A stretch of DNA of 64,000 nt from Oreohelix idahoensis (GCA_024509875.1 JAMPIV010012453.1:248001-312000), one strand, 5' to 3'. Shown: positions 1 through 11,408, numbered from the stretch's first letter. The notes: generated from the letters alone by a model not told the origin. Made by a program: numbers and translations.

Positions 1-8
1 TGATTCAG

Positions 9-197
9 ATTCCATCTACAAAGAAGGAGAGTGCACTGCGTAAGAAGAATTTTTTGCGGAGTCATGTCAAAAGTGGTAAAGCAGAACAGAATGAAATGGA
101 AGCACAATCTAGAGAAGAACATGAAAAAGGGCATAACCTAGAACAACTGCCACTTGAGCAGGCAAAGGATAGTGAAAAAATTGTTCCTATGCCTAAA
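9..197 (+). CDS. Host gene exon, tandem-duplicated charged exon, copy 1
   Basis: An open 63-codon block lies between an acceptor (tgattcag, 1-8) and a donor (gtaaga from 198), with phase 0 on both sides. It encodes a charged peptide rich in K, E and Q, beginning IPSTKKESALRKKNF and containing SHVKSGKAEQNEMEAQSRE. The same peptide pattern recurs in the exons at 1977-2114 and 14192-14374, which shows exon duplication within one gene. Conserved frame despite nucleotide divergence supports coding. The protein family is not recognised; the composition suggests a coiled or disordered linker. Confidence 0.75.
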
Positions 198-427
198 GTA
201 AGATTTCATGTTTGAAAATAATTATGTAAACAGTATTTTTGTCCTTTAAGCTTAAATGATTATATTATTACTATAGTAAATATGCTATTTGTCACAGAGC
301 ATGACACTTGTTACTGAACATATTCATGACTGGTTATTATTGTAAATACGTTATTTACTATTCTTATGTAACCACAAGTATGAGGGGATTATTATTAGGT
401 GGTTACATTTATGTTTCGTTTTATTGA

Positions 428-545
428 TATTCTTGTTCAAAATCAACGTCATTCCACTCCTGGCAAACTCATAGGTGCTCAGTCTTCTTCAGCCGATGTT
501 AAAGGGTTTGAATGATGATTGTTCCTTTAGCACACTATTGAGAGT
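428..545. repeat. Dispersed repeat copy, LINE-relic related
   Basis: This stretch aligns by eye with 46765-46880, sharing runs such as ataggtgctcagtct. The second copy lies in an antisense LINE relic, so this is probably a small decayed fragment of the same family in the host intron. It has no open frame of its own. Confidence 0.5.
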
Positions 546-831
546 CTATCTCTTGTTTTCTGGACTTTTCGCTTTCCAGTCCTCCTCCTTTTCTTTCCCC
601 TCTTCTCTCCCATACCTCTCCTTCTGCACCCATATTTCTTCTTTCCATCAACTACAGAAGGCAGTGACGACAGAGCACAATCTTCATTATTCCCATGATG
701 GTTCTTATTTGATTAATTATACATGTTATATTTGAATTAAGTGGTAGAAATATAGCCGGTTACCCTGGTAAAGCCACCATACCAGGGAAGAGGCAAGGGA
801 TATCCCTTAAGGAGTTCTGCCTGGTGCCACT

Positions 832-856
832 CCCTCCCCCCCCCCCCCCCCCCCCC
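832..856. repeat. Poly-C tract
   Basis: An almost uninterrupted C run lies in the intron between host exon copies 1 and 2. A G run follows at about 1147-1156. These are simple-sequence tracts and likely places for sequencing length error. The remaining 198-1976 holds no gene I can support. Confidence 0.8.
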
Positions 857-1685
857 AGACAATGTTCCTGACTGCATATCTAACAGTCATCTTATCTGCA
901 GAGAGAATTGGTCCACCTTAAACTTGGGGTCATTTTCCGTGACCAAACGTCTGGAGTGTGGAGTTTGAGATGTGCTTCATTGCTATTCTGACCAATCAGT
1001 GCTAGGTATAATGTAACCCATAATTTTGGAATGGATTGATAGATGCCATAGCATATACTGCTCAGCGGTGGGTTCAGCACACCACTTCTCTGGGGCTCCA
1101 CTTGCTTTGAGATCCTCTACCACTTTAGTTTTAGTTCAAGTCTTGCGGGGGGGGGGGGAACTTATAGCCATGGCATGCGGTGAGGACATATAGCAGAAGT
1201 CTTGTGTGATATTCTGTACAAATCAGCATAAGTGGGCTTACAAAGCTGCCCCCTTTTGTCTTGTGACTAGCTGGCAACCACATTGCCTGTAAGTTAAACC
1301 CACTGCACCACTAAAAAAATTAAATAAATAAATAAAAGAAAGAAGTACATGCATTTGCCCAGTGAAATTGTATTTAAAAAGAAAAAAAACTGTTCATTTA
1401 AAGTGTAAGAATAAAAAATAATTTGCGTAAGAATTTGATGGTGCATTCAAGTTTCTCTCATCTCCTGAAATATGGCTTGAGGCCTCATTTCAGGATAATC
1501 ACTAACAGAATACACATTGCAGATAAACATGTCAAATTACTTTCACATGAGGTGTTAATTCATCAGTTACTAGAATAAGCGTCTTCTTAGCATTTATATG
1601 CACAGTGGAATAACTTTAACAACATGGTTTGCATCCAAAGCTTTTAACTGTCATTTGTATTCCTTTGCTCTCCTTATGAACCATA

Positions 1686-1830
1686 GAGCCACTGCTGCAG
1701 ATAGCCTGCACCAAGTATTTATGTGCTCTTGTGTGGGTGGTTTCTGTAGCAACCTATTTTACATAATGAGGTTGCTAGCCCCATGCACATTCGCCTTGTA
1801 CGACATTCCTGAGGGTGCAGTAGTCCTGTT
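1686..1830. repeat. Dispersed intronic repeat, copy 1
   Basis: It aligns with 36911-37060. Shared landmarks are taatgagrttgcyagccccatgcac and the preceding cttgtg-gtggt block. There are no coding signs. It may be an old SINE or MITE; no terminal repeats or target duplication could be fixed. Confidence 0.45.
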
Positions 1831-1976
1831 CTTTCTGTGTCTCTTCAGAAACCTCCAGGAACTACATGAGGCACTAAACAGTGGTAAACTAATATTGTTC
1901 TTAATAATGATAGCATTTTTCCAAATTCAATTAGTTTCTTATGGTGAAGGTGCACTTCATAAGTTGTTTTCTACAG

Positions 1977-2114
1977 AATCATGTCAAAAGTATCAACTCA
2001 GAACAGAATGAAATGAAATCACAAGAAAGAGAATGGCACAATAGGGAGCATGACATAGAGAAACCTTTGTTTGGTCAAGCAGATGACATTGACAGAATCG
2101 TGCCTGACCATCAA
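1977..2114 (+). CDS. Host gene exon, tandem-duplicated exon, copy 2 (shortened)
   Basis: There are 46 codons in phase 0-0, between the acceptor gttgttttctacag (ends 1976) and the donor gtaagat (2115). The peptide runs NHVKSINSEQNEMKSQEREW and ends IVPDHQ, clearly the same unit as 9-197 and 14192-14374. The N-terminal third of the unit is still recognisable as DNA upstream (gaaggtgcacttcataag at about 1945) but lies out of frame. A new internal acceptor seems to have trimmed the damaged part and kept the exon in phase. Confidence 0.72.
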
Positions 2115-2589
2115 GTAAGATTTGAGGTTTAAACAGTGAAGTGTGACATGCTTTACTGTGTTAAAATGTATTCTTGCTTTTACTGCAAGGCTATTTTATT
2201 TTTAATTGAACACATTATTTCTGTAGTAAACTTGTTATTGAATATTTGGTTACTATAGTGACTGTTTAAACTCCTTACTGTAGTGCAGTGTTTTTGAGGA
2301 CAGACTTAACAGAACAATGTTTTTGATGTTCCAGGGAAAGATACTTACAAAAGCTGAAACATTTTTATAAGGTTTAAACTGTGAAAATAACTGATAGGTT
2401 TTTGTTCACCGATAAGCACAATGATAAAGTAAAGTCTAACAACCAATCTGAATGTGTACTTGAGATCACCATCTCAGTATATTTTTCTGTCTATTGATGT
2501 GAGTAATAAATGTTGGTAGCCAAGTCAATAATGTCAACTGGTTATTTTGTATAGTTTTTATAATGTTTGAGAGCTGATAGATTGGTTGA

Positions 2590-3475
2590 TGATATTTTTA
2601 GGTCTCCTTCTATCTTACCCTGAGATTTCTAGAATAAGAAGCTTCTTTACCTCTCGTTATACCAAGATTTGTCATTTCAGTCATTTCCACATTGTGCTCA
2701 TATACCCTTTAAAACTTCTATTCTGTACTAGCTTTTTTTTCGGTGTTTGTTTTCTCTTAATTGCAGAGTTAAACAATAAGACTGCTTTAATCTTCGAGTT
2801 GAAACTTCTTATTTTTATGTTGGACTTAATCTCTTTTGATTTCATTATATATCCCAATGCGTTGAAAGCCCTTATTGCCGTCTTTGTTCCTGTTTTGATG
2901 TCACTGTCTTTTCCTCCAACTTTTCTGTGTTGCTGCCAAGGTTTTTTTTAAATGAGTCAACATCTTGTACGGATGTTTTTCCAAGTTCAGTCTTTCTATC
3001 ATTTGCTGTGTTTTTTCTTATAATCTATGTCTTTTCCCTGTGTATTTTCAGACTCAGTTACTGTGACCTCTCGTCAGGTATTATAAACATTTTGCGCATC
3101 TAGTTATGGTTATGTGACAGAAGAGCCAGTTCATTAGTAAAATGTAATCGTCAAGCTGTTTAGTCAGATTCATCTAACTTCCATTTCTGTTGGCTATGTC
3201 ATTTTTATCCTAACACAGTCCATAGCCAGTAAGAAGAGAAATGGTGACAAGAGGCCTCCCTTCTGTATTCCAGTTCTTATCTCAAAGGGCTTTGTAAGTT
3301 GCCCGTCATGAATAATTCTGCATTTCCTGTTGTCTTTTTTTTTTCTTTAGCTTAATGATGTTCAGAGGGACCATGATGCCTCCAATTTACAAAGTGAAAA
3401 GTCTAAGCTGTCGAATGCCTTTTCATAGACCATTGATTCAATGTGAAGAGGTGTGTTCTGTTCAAAGCTATTGTC
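2590..3475 (-). pseudogene. RTE-like LINE relic, RT palm and C-terminal part (antisense)
   Basis: The minus strand carries scattered reverse-transcriptase pieces broken by stops and frameshifts. At about 3405-3440 it reads EKAFDSLD, the first RT catalytic region. At about 3255 it reads GIQKGGLLSPF, matching the family G-x-x-Q-G-x-x-x-S-P-x-L/F block. At 2770-2880 it reads a DIKTGTKTAIRAFNALG and NIKIRSFNSKIKAVLL stretch typical of the post-RT region. No open frame survives. The upstream half lies at 5193-5925, so later insertions split the element. Confidence 0.65.
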
Positions 3476-4523
3476 ACAGGTGACATTTGATCTCAATCAT
3501 CTCACCGGACAACACAGGTTGCTATCCCGCTAACTGGCTGGTTTGAACAATGAGCCAAGCCCAATGAAAAATGTGATAGTGGTTTTTTTATTTTTGTTAT
3601 TGACGCAAATAGTTAATTTTCGTTCTATTTCAGTGTATGGTTTTGTGAGTACCATGTAGTTCAAAAACAGGACTGAATTCATAATAAACACGAACGTGCA
3701 GAAGAACACCACATGTCCACAAAGTGGCAGTTTTCAAATTCGAACCCTTGAGAAAAATGATGTTTTCTTTTATTTTCTTTCCTTTTCTCCATCTTTACAA
3801 AAGTAGGTTTCAGTCAGATTGGCAAAGACAGTGATACAATGATTCTGTAATTTGTTTCCAACAGTATGGCGTTGTGTACAAAAAATATAGTTCACCTTGT
3901 ATAAAATTCATCACAAATAGTCTTCTCAGTCTGTAGTCATTCTTTTTTGATTTTTTGGTACAGTTCAAGGCATAATTTAGCATAAAATCGCTGATGCGAA
4001 AAGAGACAAACTGTAATTGATTTATTTGCAGTTACTTCGATTCTTCCAGGTTCTTCTTTAAAAGATTTCTTCTTTTTATTTTGCGCGCTTCTTACCTTCA
4101 TTTTTTTCTGCTGTTGAATAATTTACACATTTGAAGTAATCTATCACTTGCAGATTCAAATTATGCTAGAGCTTCCCTTTGGTTGAACATGCTGGCATTT
4201 CAGTAACTAGTTCGGACCTTTCAAGTAAATTTTTCTTTGTTCGATTTGACGTTAAAAGGATTTGCCATGCAATTCTAAAACCTGTCCGCACCCTACAAGC
4301 AACATATCAAGACTGCCTTAGACATAGAACACGGTTCCTATGGCCTCTAGCCATGGAATGTTTACACGTTATGCCGTTTACTATTAATTGTTTATGCATC
4401 ACCTAGAAACGCCTATACCGCCATTTCTGCATTTCCCTACTTCCAGAATTCCCTAGTGTTTTCTTATGACATATGGAGAAAGCTTACCTTTATAACCAAG
4501 TATCCCCTTCTTCCTGTGACACT
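3470..4523. mobile_element. Possible DNA-element insertion in the RTE relic
   Basis: The RT reading of the surrounding relic breaks between about 3470 and 4523 and resumes on both sides. The edges carry an inverted 8-mer, gtcacagg (about 3472) and cctgtgac (about 4514), and att lies just outside each end. This fits a roughly 1-kb non-coding TIR element. The repeat is short and the target duplication is only 3 bp, so the call is tentative. No open frame of interest lies inside. Confidence 0.3.
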
Positions 4524-4561
4524 ATTATGCTCTGTGTCACTATCTGATGTGTACAGAATCT

Positions 4562-5181
4562 TCTTCTTCTTCTTTGATCCTTAGCCGCCGACCGTCAAAG
4601 CAGTCAGTGGCCATCACGCCTAGTGGCGTCTTGTAGGGCAACAACAAATTGATTCCACTTTGCTCGGTCGGTGGCCATCCTTCGTACAGTGCCCCAACTC
4701 TGGTTCATTCTTTGCATCTCAGCCTCCACAGTCCTCCGCCAGGTTGTTTTTGGTCGGCCTCTCTTTCGTTTTCCTTCAGGGGTCCAAAGCATAGCTGTTC
4801 TTGTGATGGCATCGGGGTCTCTTCTGAGGACATGACCAACCCAGCTCCAGCATCTGCCAGCTATGATGGTGTGCAAGCTTTCACCACTGACAGTCATACG
4901 AGCCACAGACTCCGAATGTCCATCCCGCAGCAAAGTTTGTTCATTTATTGTTGTTTCCGTAACTTCATTGTTTTTTTTACACAGACAGGGGTGTCAGCCC
5001 TATGCTAAAACCCCCAACCTGGAGGACCAGGGTACCAGCTTTTGTCTGACCCCTACCCACACAGACCAGTCCAGCTTGGTTGAACCTAACAGGAGTAAAA
5101 CTCCCACTGGCATAGCTCTGGGGATTGTCAGGGTACGCAAGCTGCCATACCGCTACAAGGTATAGGTACCATTGATGGCAG
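4562..5181 (-). mobile_element. Internally deleted LINE copy with (GAA)n tail
   Basis: This 620-bp insertion is bounded by the 11-bp direct repeat gtacagaatct (4551-4561 and 5182-5192). On the minus strand it ends in a (GAA)n-like tail at 4562-4575, as expected for target-primed insertion. Minus-strand frame 4933-4604 encodes the end of a LINE ORF with WVGHVLRRDPDAITR and TPEGKRKRGRPKTTWRRTVE, the usual C-terminal block after RT. Bases 4990-5181 look like a 5' leader, so the copy appears to keep both ends with the middle deleted. A truncated relative lies at 40532-40744. Confidence 0.8.
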
Positions 5182-5192
5182 GTACAGAATCT

Positions 5193-5925
5193 GCGTTGTC
5201 AAAAACTTGAATGTTCCTACCTCAGTTATCTATAGCCTCATCTAATCTCTTCAGGATGCTCCTGTTTAATATTTTCACCGGCACTGATATTCCTCAGTAC
5301 TTTTTGCACTCCTGCTAATAACCCTTCTTAGGCAACTTGATCAGATATCTTATCTTCCAATCTACTGATATTTCTTCTGTTTCCAAGAATTTACCAAGTA
5401 GTTTGTATATCTGTGTAATCTACGAATAGTTTTTATATCTCTGAAGTTGTGTTTATGTCTGCTTTTATGGCTTCTGCTCGAATGCCATATGGATTTGCAA
5501 TTTTCTCATCTCTTAGAAGTTATATGGATTTCTTTATTTCTTCCTTATTTAATTTTTTATGGTTAACTTGTCTCTTCTTTTCTGCTGCCTTAATGTTTGG
5601 AGGTCTTGTAAAGGTGGTCTATTCAGAAGATCTTCAAAATGTTCCATCCATCTTTTTGTATAATCTTTTACGTTGTTTTGTGTTGCTAAGAATTTTTGTG
5701 CTTATATTTACCAGTTAGCTGCTTGCACCATTGCACAGATACCCCCAGTTTCCTTTGGCTGCAGCTTCCTTTTCCTATTGTGTCAACTCTTTGATGTATT
5801 TTCTTTAGTCTCTTATGTTACTCCTAATTCATCTGTTTATATTTCTTGAGCCTTGGCTCTGGGACTTCTAGTTCTTTAAATCTGTCTATTCATGCTTTGT
5901 GCTGGCATTTTCTTTCTCCCTGAAT
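5193..5925 (-). pseudogene. RTE-like LINE relic, pre-RT and N-terminal RT part (antisense)
   Basis: This is the upstream part of the same relic as 2590-3475. On the minus strand it reads WMEHFEDLL-NRPPLQ near 5600-5650, RILKRLDEAIDN near 5250, and HSSFRQRRFCT running into the insertion boundary at 5193, with the next residues resuming at 4550. These match the order expected before the RT palm. Many stops and frameshifts mark it as old. Confidence 0.6.
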
Positions 5926-8210
5926 ATGTAAAGCACATTGTAAATAAATCTAAAAAAAGTGCACCATGATCTATCACAATGATAGATAGTGATATTAACT
6001 GCAACTTGTGGCTATGGTAAATATGTGCAGAATAGTTTAGATTATTATTAGATTAGATTATTAGTTTCCTCATGACAAAAGTAATGTCTTCACTGGTTCA
6101 GTGTCTTCCCAGGTTTTGTTATTCTGCGTCTGAAGTCTCTTCTTTTTTTTCTTCCTCGTTCGCCCTGAAAAGGATGTTGGTTGCGTTGTGTCCGTTTATA
6201 GCAAAACTGCGATATTTGCACCTTTTGGCCGACACATCCGACTTCCGCACGGCATTTTTTGGGACCGGGTTTGCCTTCTCTCTTCAATCCCTACTCCGTC
6301 AGCCAGACTGCAGTGATGCAGCCTGTTTCCAGGACACCACTTGGATGGTGGAGTAGGGTCTTGGTCAGCTCTGGTTCGCTGACCCTGACGCAGGCAGTCA
6401 AGCCATGGGTCGCTTACTGCATCCTCACTTTTGTTGCGTCTTGGGTCTGAAGTCTAACTACCAACAAGTGTTATTTTGAGCTTCAAATGAAGCTAACAGC
6501 ATTCTTATATTTTAAAATTCTCATCTACATCTGTCCTTAGTTACTTGTCTTTGAGTTTTGTGATTCTGTGTTGGGAGGCTTCAGATACTGTTGAAGTAAT
6601 ATCTTGATATCTGACTGATATGCAAGTTAGTCCAGTGTCGCGTAGCGTTTGAAGGATAAGAATTTATTAGAAGAAATAATAGATATGAATGTGGAAAATT
6701 TGGCTCAAGAATTCCTGTTGGGTTTTCCACCACTGAAGGGAGACAAAGAGGGTAAATTCTCCTAACTAGACAGGTCTGGAAAAGGTTGTAAGGAGATATT
6801 TGGTCTCTCGCCACCGTCGTCCCCTTCTCAGTTATCTATTATTGTTATTCTTTAAATTATATTATATTTTACGAGCCCCCCCCTCCCTTATAAAGGAAGA
6901 TAAACATCAGACAATATGTAACATCTAATAGAAGGAACAAAGCATGGGGTAAAGTATATACACCCAATTGGTTTATTGCAATTAAAATGAATAGATGGTG
7001 AATGATAGTTTTGTCGATGGAATTAGTGTCTGCTGTATGTACTATGTGTCTCACATCAAGTGTTTTTCATCATGGATGACAAAAATATGGCATTGATATG
7101 GTGAGTTCCCTTTTTCGTGGAACTTATCTTTTCAGCCCCTGGCTGATAGTGAAGCGTGGGTAGTTCTCCAGTCTCCTGACGTTGCCCCAGGTAGGTCTTG
7201 AATGGTTCGGATTTGCCTTCTCTGTGCTCGACTCCGTATTCTGCTCTGAGATTGGACTGTCGTGCAAGGCTCCACCATAGACTGAAGACAAATACGACGG
7301 CTTCATTAATTTTCTAGCTTTAGAAAGCAGTCTTTCCCTAAGCCGTCCCTCTGCCAGTCATCTCAGATTTTAGTCTCTAACATCATATGTCTAGAGCCTA
7401 ATCTTGAATTCAAGTTTCTCCTTTCTGTCCTTTATTATATTTCTCTGCCCCAGTGGCAGTATTATAATTCTTTAGACTGATTTATTGTCAACTTAACCCG
7501 ATGAATTATTATAAATGTCAGTTAAACCCACCAAATTTATCATAGAAATGTCGGCAACAGTATTCTAGTTCTGTGCCTCTAGCCTAATCGTCATGTCAAT
7601 TATGATGAATTTAACAAATAATTGGACACCAGTGTTTTAGAATTGTCTGACAACATTATCACAACACTTCATGTCTGGTCGCATCGTCATATAATTTATA
7701 ATGAATATATGTCACGGTCTGTCAACATTATCGTTAATATTAATTTCCGTTAGTCTAAACGTCGGGTCAAAAATAATCAAATAATATGGAAATTAATAGC
7801 TATATATATTCCCGTTATACATTATTATGAACATGTTGTACATATCCCGTGGGATCATAAAATATACCCGATCACATGTGGCTGGATGTGATCGTAAAAG
7901 ACAAATTATGAATAAAGTAAACGCAGTTATACCAATTTTGCGTCGATTTATAAGGTACTACACATTTCATCACAATACTATTTTCTAACGAGATTTTCAC
8001 TTACCTACTCAGATGGACGCTAACCCGCAATTTAGACACGTGACTTCAGTGCTTTTTTATGCGTGAATTCGCCGATATCGGGATTAGTTCTAGCGGTCTC
8101 GAGGTTTCCTGGGCAAGTGAAAAATGGCTGGATTTGCCGCACTTTTAGCGGGTCATTTCCGCTTGGACACGTGATCCGTAGCGTGCATCATGTGACCTTA
8201 GCCTCATATA
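5926..8210. other. Intronic stretch, no gene supported
   Basis: No coding region, RNA gene or bounded element could be supported. Two GC-richer blocks (about 6090-6450 and 7110-7310) share a tttgccttctct ... ctccgt core and may be fragments of one repeat family. The rest is AT-rich with simple repeats and looks like host intron. Confidence 0.4.
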
Positions 8211-8221
8211 GACGCTCCAAT

Positions 8222-11200
8222 CTTACTTACTTACTTACTTAGTCGTTCCCCTTCTACCGTGAGGTGTAGAGGTTTGGAAGAGAGAGCGCCAGACCATTCT
8301 ATCAGCTGTCTTCTTCCTGGCCTGGTTCCATTCTAGTCCTCGGTCCTTCAAAGATTGTCTAATGTTGTCCTCCCAGCGGACTCTGGGTCGTCCTGGAGGT
8401 CTGGATCCCTGGCTCTTTGTTTCCCATGCTTGTCGTGGTAGCCGATCTTCTCCCATTCTGCAGACATGGCCAAACCATCTTAGTTGGGACTGTTCTATTT
8501 GGGTCTGCAGCGGATGGGATTTTAGGCCTTGACGGATCGTCTGGTTGCGGACCATGTCTCTTCTTGTTACTTCAACCACTTTCCTCAGATACCTCATTTC
8601 TGAGGTTTGGATCTGGCTTTTGTGGGTTGTAGTCATTGCCCACGACTCGCATCCATATGTCAAGACTGGGACATAGGTGGAGCGGTATACAGCCATCTTC
8701 GTTTTCTTACCAACCTCTTTCTTGCTGAGGAATCCACGATTTATGGCCTGAAAAAGTCTCCCAGCCGCTGCTTTTCGAGTGGCCAACTCTTCTTTGATGC
8801 CTCCCTTTCGGTCTATAATAGCTCCGAGATATTTAAAGTGGTCGACCTGCTCCAGGACCTGTTCTCCCAACTTAATCTGATGTTTTCTTTCTTCTCGTGA
8901 TATCACCATGGATTTTGTTTTAGAGCTGCTTATGACCATCCCTCTCTTCTCCAGCTCTTCCTTCCAGACTTGCAGGTTGGATTGGAGATGTGCCTCTGAT
9001 TTAGCAATCAGGGCAACATCATCAGCAAATGCCAGCTCCGAAATATAGACCTGTCTCATCTTCCAGTACCCCACTGAATACTTTCTTGTTCTCTCCTTAC
9101 ATGCCTTGATGACATCGTCCATAAGGAGTATGAAAAGGTAAGGTGATAGGATATCACCTTGTCTTACACCAGTGGTGGTCCTGAACTCTTCTGACTTATG
9201 GTTTGCTGTCCTCACATAATTTCTGCAAGACTTGTAGAAGCTCTGTATAGCATGAATCAGAGGTGCTGGAATATTCTTCCTTGCCAAACAGTCCCAAAGT
9301 TTGCTCCAGGGGACCCTGTCAAACGCCTTTTCCAGATCTATGAAACAAAGATGGATCTCACTCTTATACTCAAGGGCCTTTTCACTCAGCTGTCTGAGTG
9401 TGAAGATTAGGTCTTGAGTACTTCGGTTTGCTCGGAATCCGCACTGGACCTCATCCAATTGTGGCTCAGCTAGGCGTCGGAGTCTCTGCTCTAGGATTCT
9501 AGAGTAGATTTTACCAGGGACACTGAGAAGGGATATGCCTCTATGGTTTCCACATTGTCGATTGTCACCCTTTTTGAAAATTGGTGTTATGATGGCAATC
9601 TCCCAATCCTTTGGTATGGTCTTGTTGCACCATGCTGCCTGTAGGACCTTTAAGAGTAATAGGTCGCCTGATGCTCCCATGTACTTAACCATTTCTGGTG
9701 TTATACCATCATGCCCTGCTGCTTTGCCCATCTTGATTTTCTCTAGTGCTGCCCTCAGTTCTTCCATCTTTATGTCATCTTCACCATCATTGGTTTTCTC
9801 TTCTGTGCTAGTGGTTATCATTTCTGATGCTTCACCATGCTCACCATCCAGGAGTTCTGAGAAATATTCTTTCCATCTTTCCATTACTTCCTTCGGGGCA
9901 GTAAGCAATTTGCCTTGCTTGTCCTTTATAAATTTGAGAGGGCATTGTTTTTCCTTCCTCATGTTCTTTAGGGTCTTATAGAACAATTTCTGGTTTTCTT
10001 GTGCATCTTTTTCTAGCTTTTCTCCAAATTCTTCCCAGGACTTCTGTTTTGCTGCTAGCACTTTGTTCTTTGCTTCTGTTCTGAGTGTCACATATTCTCT
10101 ATATTTTTCCATTTGTCCTGTTGTGTTTTTAGCTCCTAAGTATTGTTTCCATGCCATTTTCTTCTCTCTTATTTTCTCTTTGACTTCCTCTGTCCACCAA
10201 GGTGTCCTCTTTCTCTGGTTCCCAAGTCGGACTTCACCGCATGCTTCTGCAGCAGCTGTCTTTATGATATCCTTGAATTTATTCCAGAGGGTTTCCAAGT
10301 CATCAGGTCGTTCTTCTGTGTTGCTCACTGCTGTAGCAATAAGCCCCTGATATCTGGTCTTAATTTCTGGCTCTCTCAGCTTGTAGGTCCTAATGCTCAT
10401 TTCTCCTGCTCGTTTACTTGGTTTCTTGCGTGATGTTGGGCAGTTCCTAGGCTGAGCAACTCTTTCAGTTGTTCGTTTGATTGTTAGCAGGTAGTGATCA
10501 CTTCCAATCTCTGGCCCCCTCCAGACTCTTGCATCTCGGACATATCTGAATGAGCTTCTCCGAACAATGGCATAGTCGATCACTGACTTCTCATTCTTGG
10601 TTGGTTCACATCTAGTGTATCCATGTATGCTCGTATGGGGGGACTTTGTGTTTGTAATGATCAGATTCTGCTCACTGCAGAATCTAAGGAGTCGCTTTCC
10701 ATTGTCATTGAGAGTATCTTCTCCATATCTTCCGATAACTCCACCCCATCTAGCATGGTCATTTCCAACTCTGGCATTAAAATCTCCGAGCATGATAACT
10801 TCATCTAGGCAGTCATCCACTGTCCTTTGAAGCAGCTCGAAGAATTCCTCCTTGACCTCTGCTCTCTCATCCTCATTTGGCCCATACACTATGACCAGGT
10901 TGACTATGGTTTCTCCTTCTTTTAGTTTTACAACCATAATGCGCTCCGAGACAAAGTTCCATCCCTTGATACTATCTTTTTGATTTTGGGCCACAATGCA
11001 ACCCACGCCCCCTTTAGCTCTTTCAGATATGGGTACACCACTGTAGAGCAGCGTGTTGCCATCAAGATCCATGACGCCTTGTCCTTTTTTCTTTGTTTCC
11101 GTTATAGCCAGGATTTCTAGTTTTGCTTTCCTCATCTCTTCCACCAGCTCCTCTTCCTTCCCATTTATACTTCTTGTGTTCCAAGTTCCATAAGTCGTAG

Positions 11201-11397
11201 TCCGTAGTCCGTTCCAGTTCGTCGCCTTTAGAATCAGTCCGGTTTTCTCTCTTGTATTGCTCGTAATCATAGTTTAAGACAAACAGGTGATTGGCCTGTT
11301 GTGCCTTTGCATGATGGAGGGGCTGCCTCCTTACGGCCTCCATGCAGGCCGCCCTCCTCCTTTTTCATCCGGGCTTGGGACCGGCATGGGCGGAGTT
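8222..11397 (-). mobile_element. Complete LINE (APE-RT type) with (AAGT)n tail
   Basis: A 3176-bp insertion on the minus strand bounded by the 11-bp direct repeat gacgctccaat (8211-8221 and 11398-11408). The minus-strand 3' end is a run of AAGT units (8222-8240 as acttactt on plus). The 5' end starts aactccgcccatgccggtcc. One long ORF fills it. Fragments of the same family with the same tail lie at 16823-16986 and 32377-32452. An intact ORF, clean TSD and full 5' end indicate a recent, possibly still active element. Confidence 0.92.
8235..11270 (-). CDS. LINE ORF: AP endonuclease plus reverse transcriptase
   Basis: An uninterrupted 1011-residue protein. The N-terminal 240 residues are an AP-like endonuclease with TWNTRSI, ITETKKKG, VYGPNED, MLGDFNARVG and the terminal GSDHYL motif. 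The reverse transcriptase covers roughly residues 500-780, with FKKGDNRQCGNHRGISLLS, FIDLEKAFDRVPW, TGVRQGDILSPYLF and the catalytic FADD (LAFADDVALI). A C-terminal region with LRWFGHVCRMGEDRLPRQAW and a basic GRPRVRWEDN block follows. Such proteins nick the target and copy their own RNA in the nucleus. There is no RNase H or gag-like ORF1, which fits RTE-type elements. The ATG at 11270 follows a short leader of about 127 bp. No disabling change is visible. Confidence 0.93.
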   Translation of the reverse strand: MITSNTREKTGLILKATNWNGLRTTTYGTWNTRSINGKEEELVEEMRKAKLEILAITETKKKGQGVMDLDGNTLLYSGVPISERAKGGVGCIVAQNQKDSIKGWNFVSERIMVVKLKEGETIVNLVIVYGPNEDERAEVKEEFFELLQRTVDDCLDEVIMLGDFNARVGNDHARWGGVIGRYGEDTLNDNGKRLLRFCSEQNLIITNTKSPHTSIHGYTRCEPTKNEKSVIDYAIVRRSSFRYVRDARVWRGPEIGSDHYLLTIKRTTERVAQPRNCPTSRKKPSKRAGEMSIRTYKLREPEIKTRYQGLIATAVSNTEERPDDLETLWNKFKDIIKTAAAEACGEVRLGNQRKRTPWWTEEVKEKIREKKMAWKQYLGAKNTTGQMEKYREYVTLRTEAKNKVLAAKQKSWEEFGEKLEKDAQENQKLFYKTLKNMRKEKQCPLKFIKDKQGKLLTAPKEVMERWKEYFSELLDGEHGEASEMITTSTEEKTNDGEDDIKMEELRAALEKIKMGKAAGHDGITPEMVKYMGASGDLLLLKVLQAAWCNKTIPKDWEIAIITPIFKKGDNRQCGNHRGISLLSVPGKIYSRILEQRLRRLAEPQLDEVQCGFRANRSTQDLIFTLRQLSEKALEYKSEIHLCFIDLEKAFDRVPWSKLWDCLARKNIPAPLIHAIQSFYKSCRNYVRTANHKSEEFRTTTGVRQGDILSPYLFILLMDDVIKACKERTRKYSVGYWKMRQVYISELAFADDVALIAKSEAHLQSNLQVWKEELEKRGMVISSSKTKSMVISREERKHQIKLGEQVLEQVDHFKYLGAIIDRKGGIKEELATRKAAAGRLFQAINRGFLSKKEVGKKTKMAVYRSTYVPVLTYGCESWAMTTTHKSQIQTSEMRYLRKVVEVTRRDMVRNQTIRQGLKSHPLQTQIEQSQLRWFGHVCRMGEDRLPRQAWETKSQGSRPPGRPRVRWEDNIRQSLKDRGLEWNQARKKTADRMVWRSLFQTSTPHGRRGTTK

Positions 11398-11408
11398 GAC
11401 GCTCCAAT

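Noticed and set aside
475..735. 86-codon plus-strand ORF near the start
   Set aside because: Biased F/S-rich translation of intron pyrimidine runs, no homology pattern, and it overlaps a decayed repeat.
11062..11343. 93-codon minus-strand frame as a LINE ORF1
   Set aside because: It overlaps the start of the 1011-codon ORF in another frame and reads as its shadow, with no gag or esterase features.
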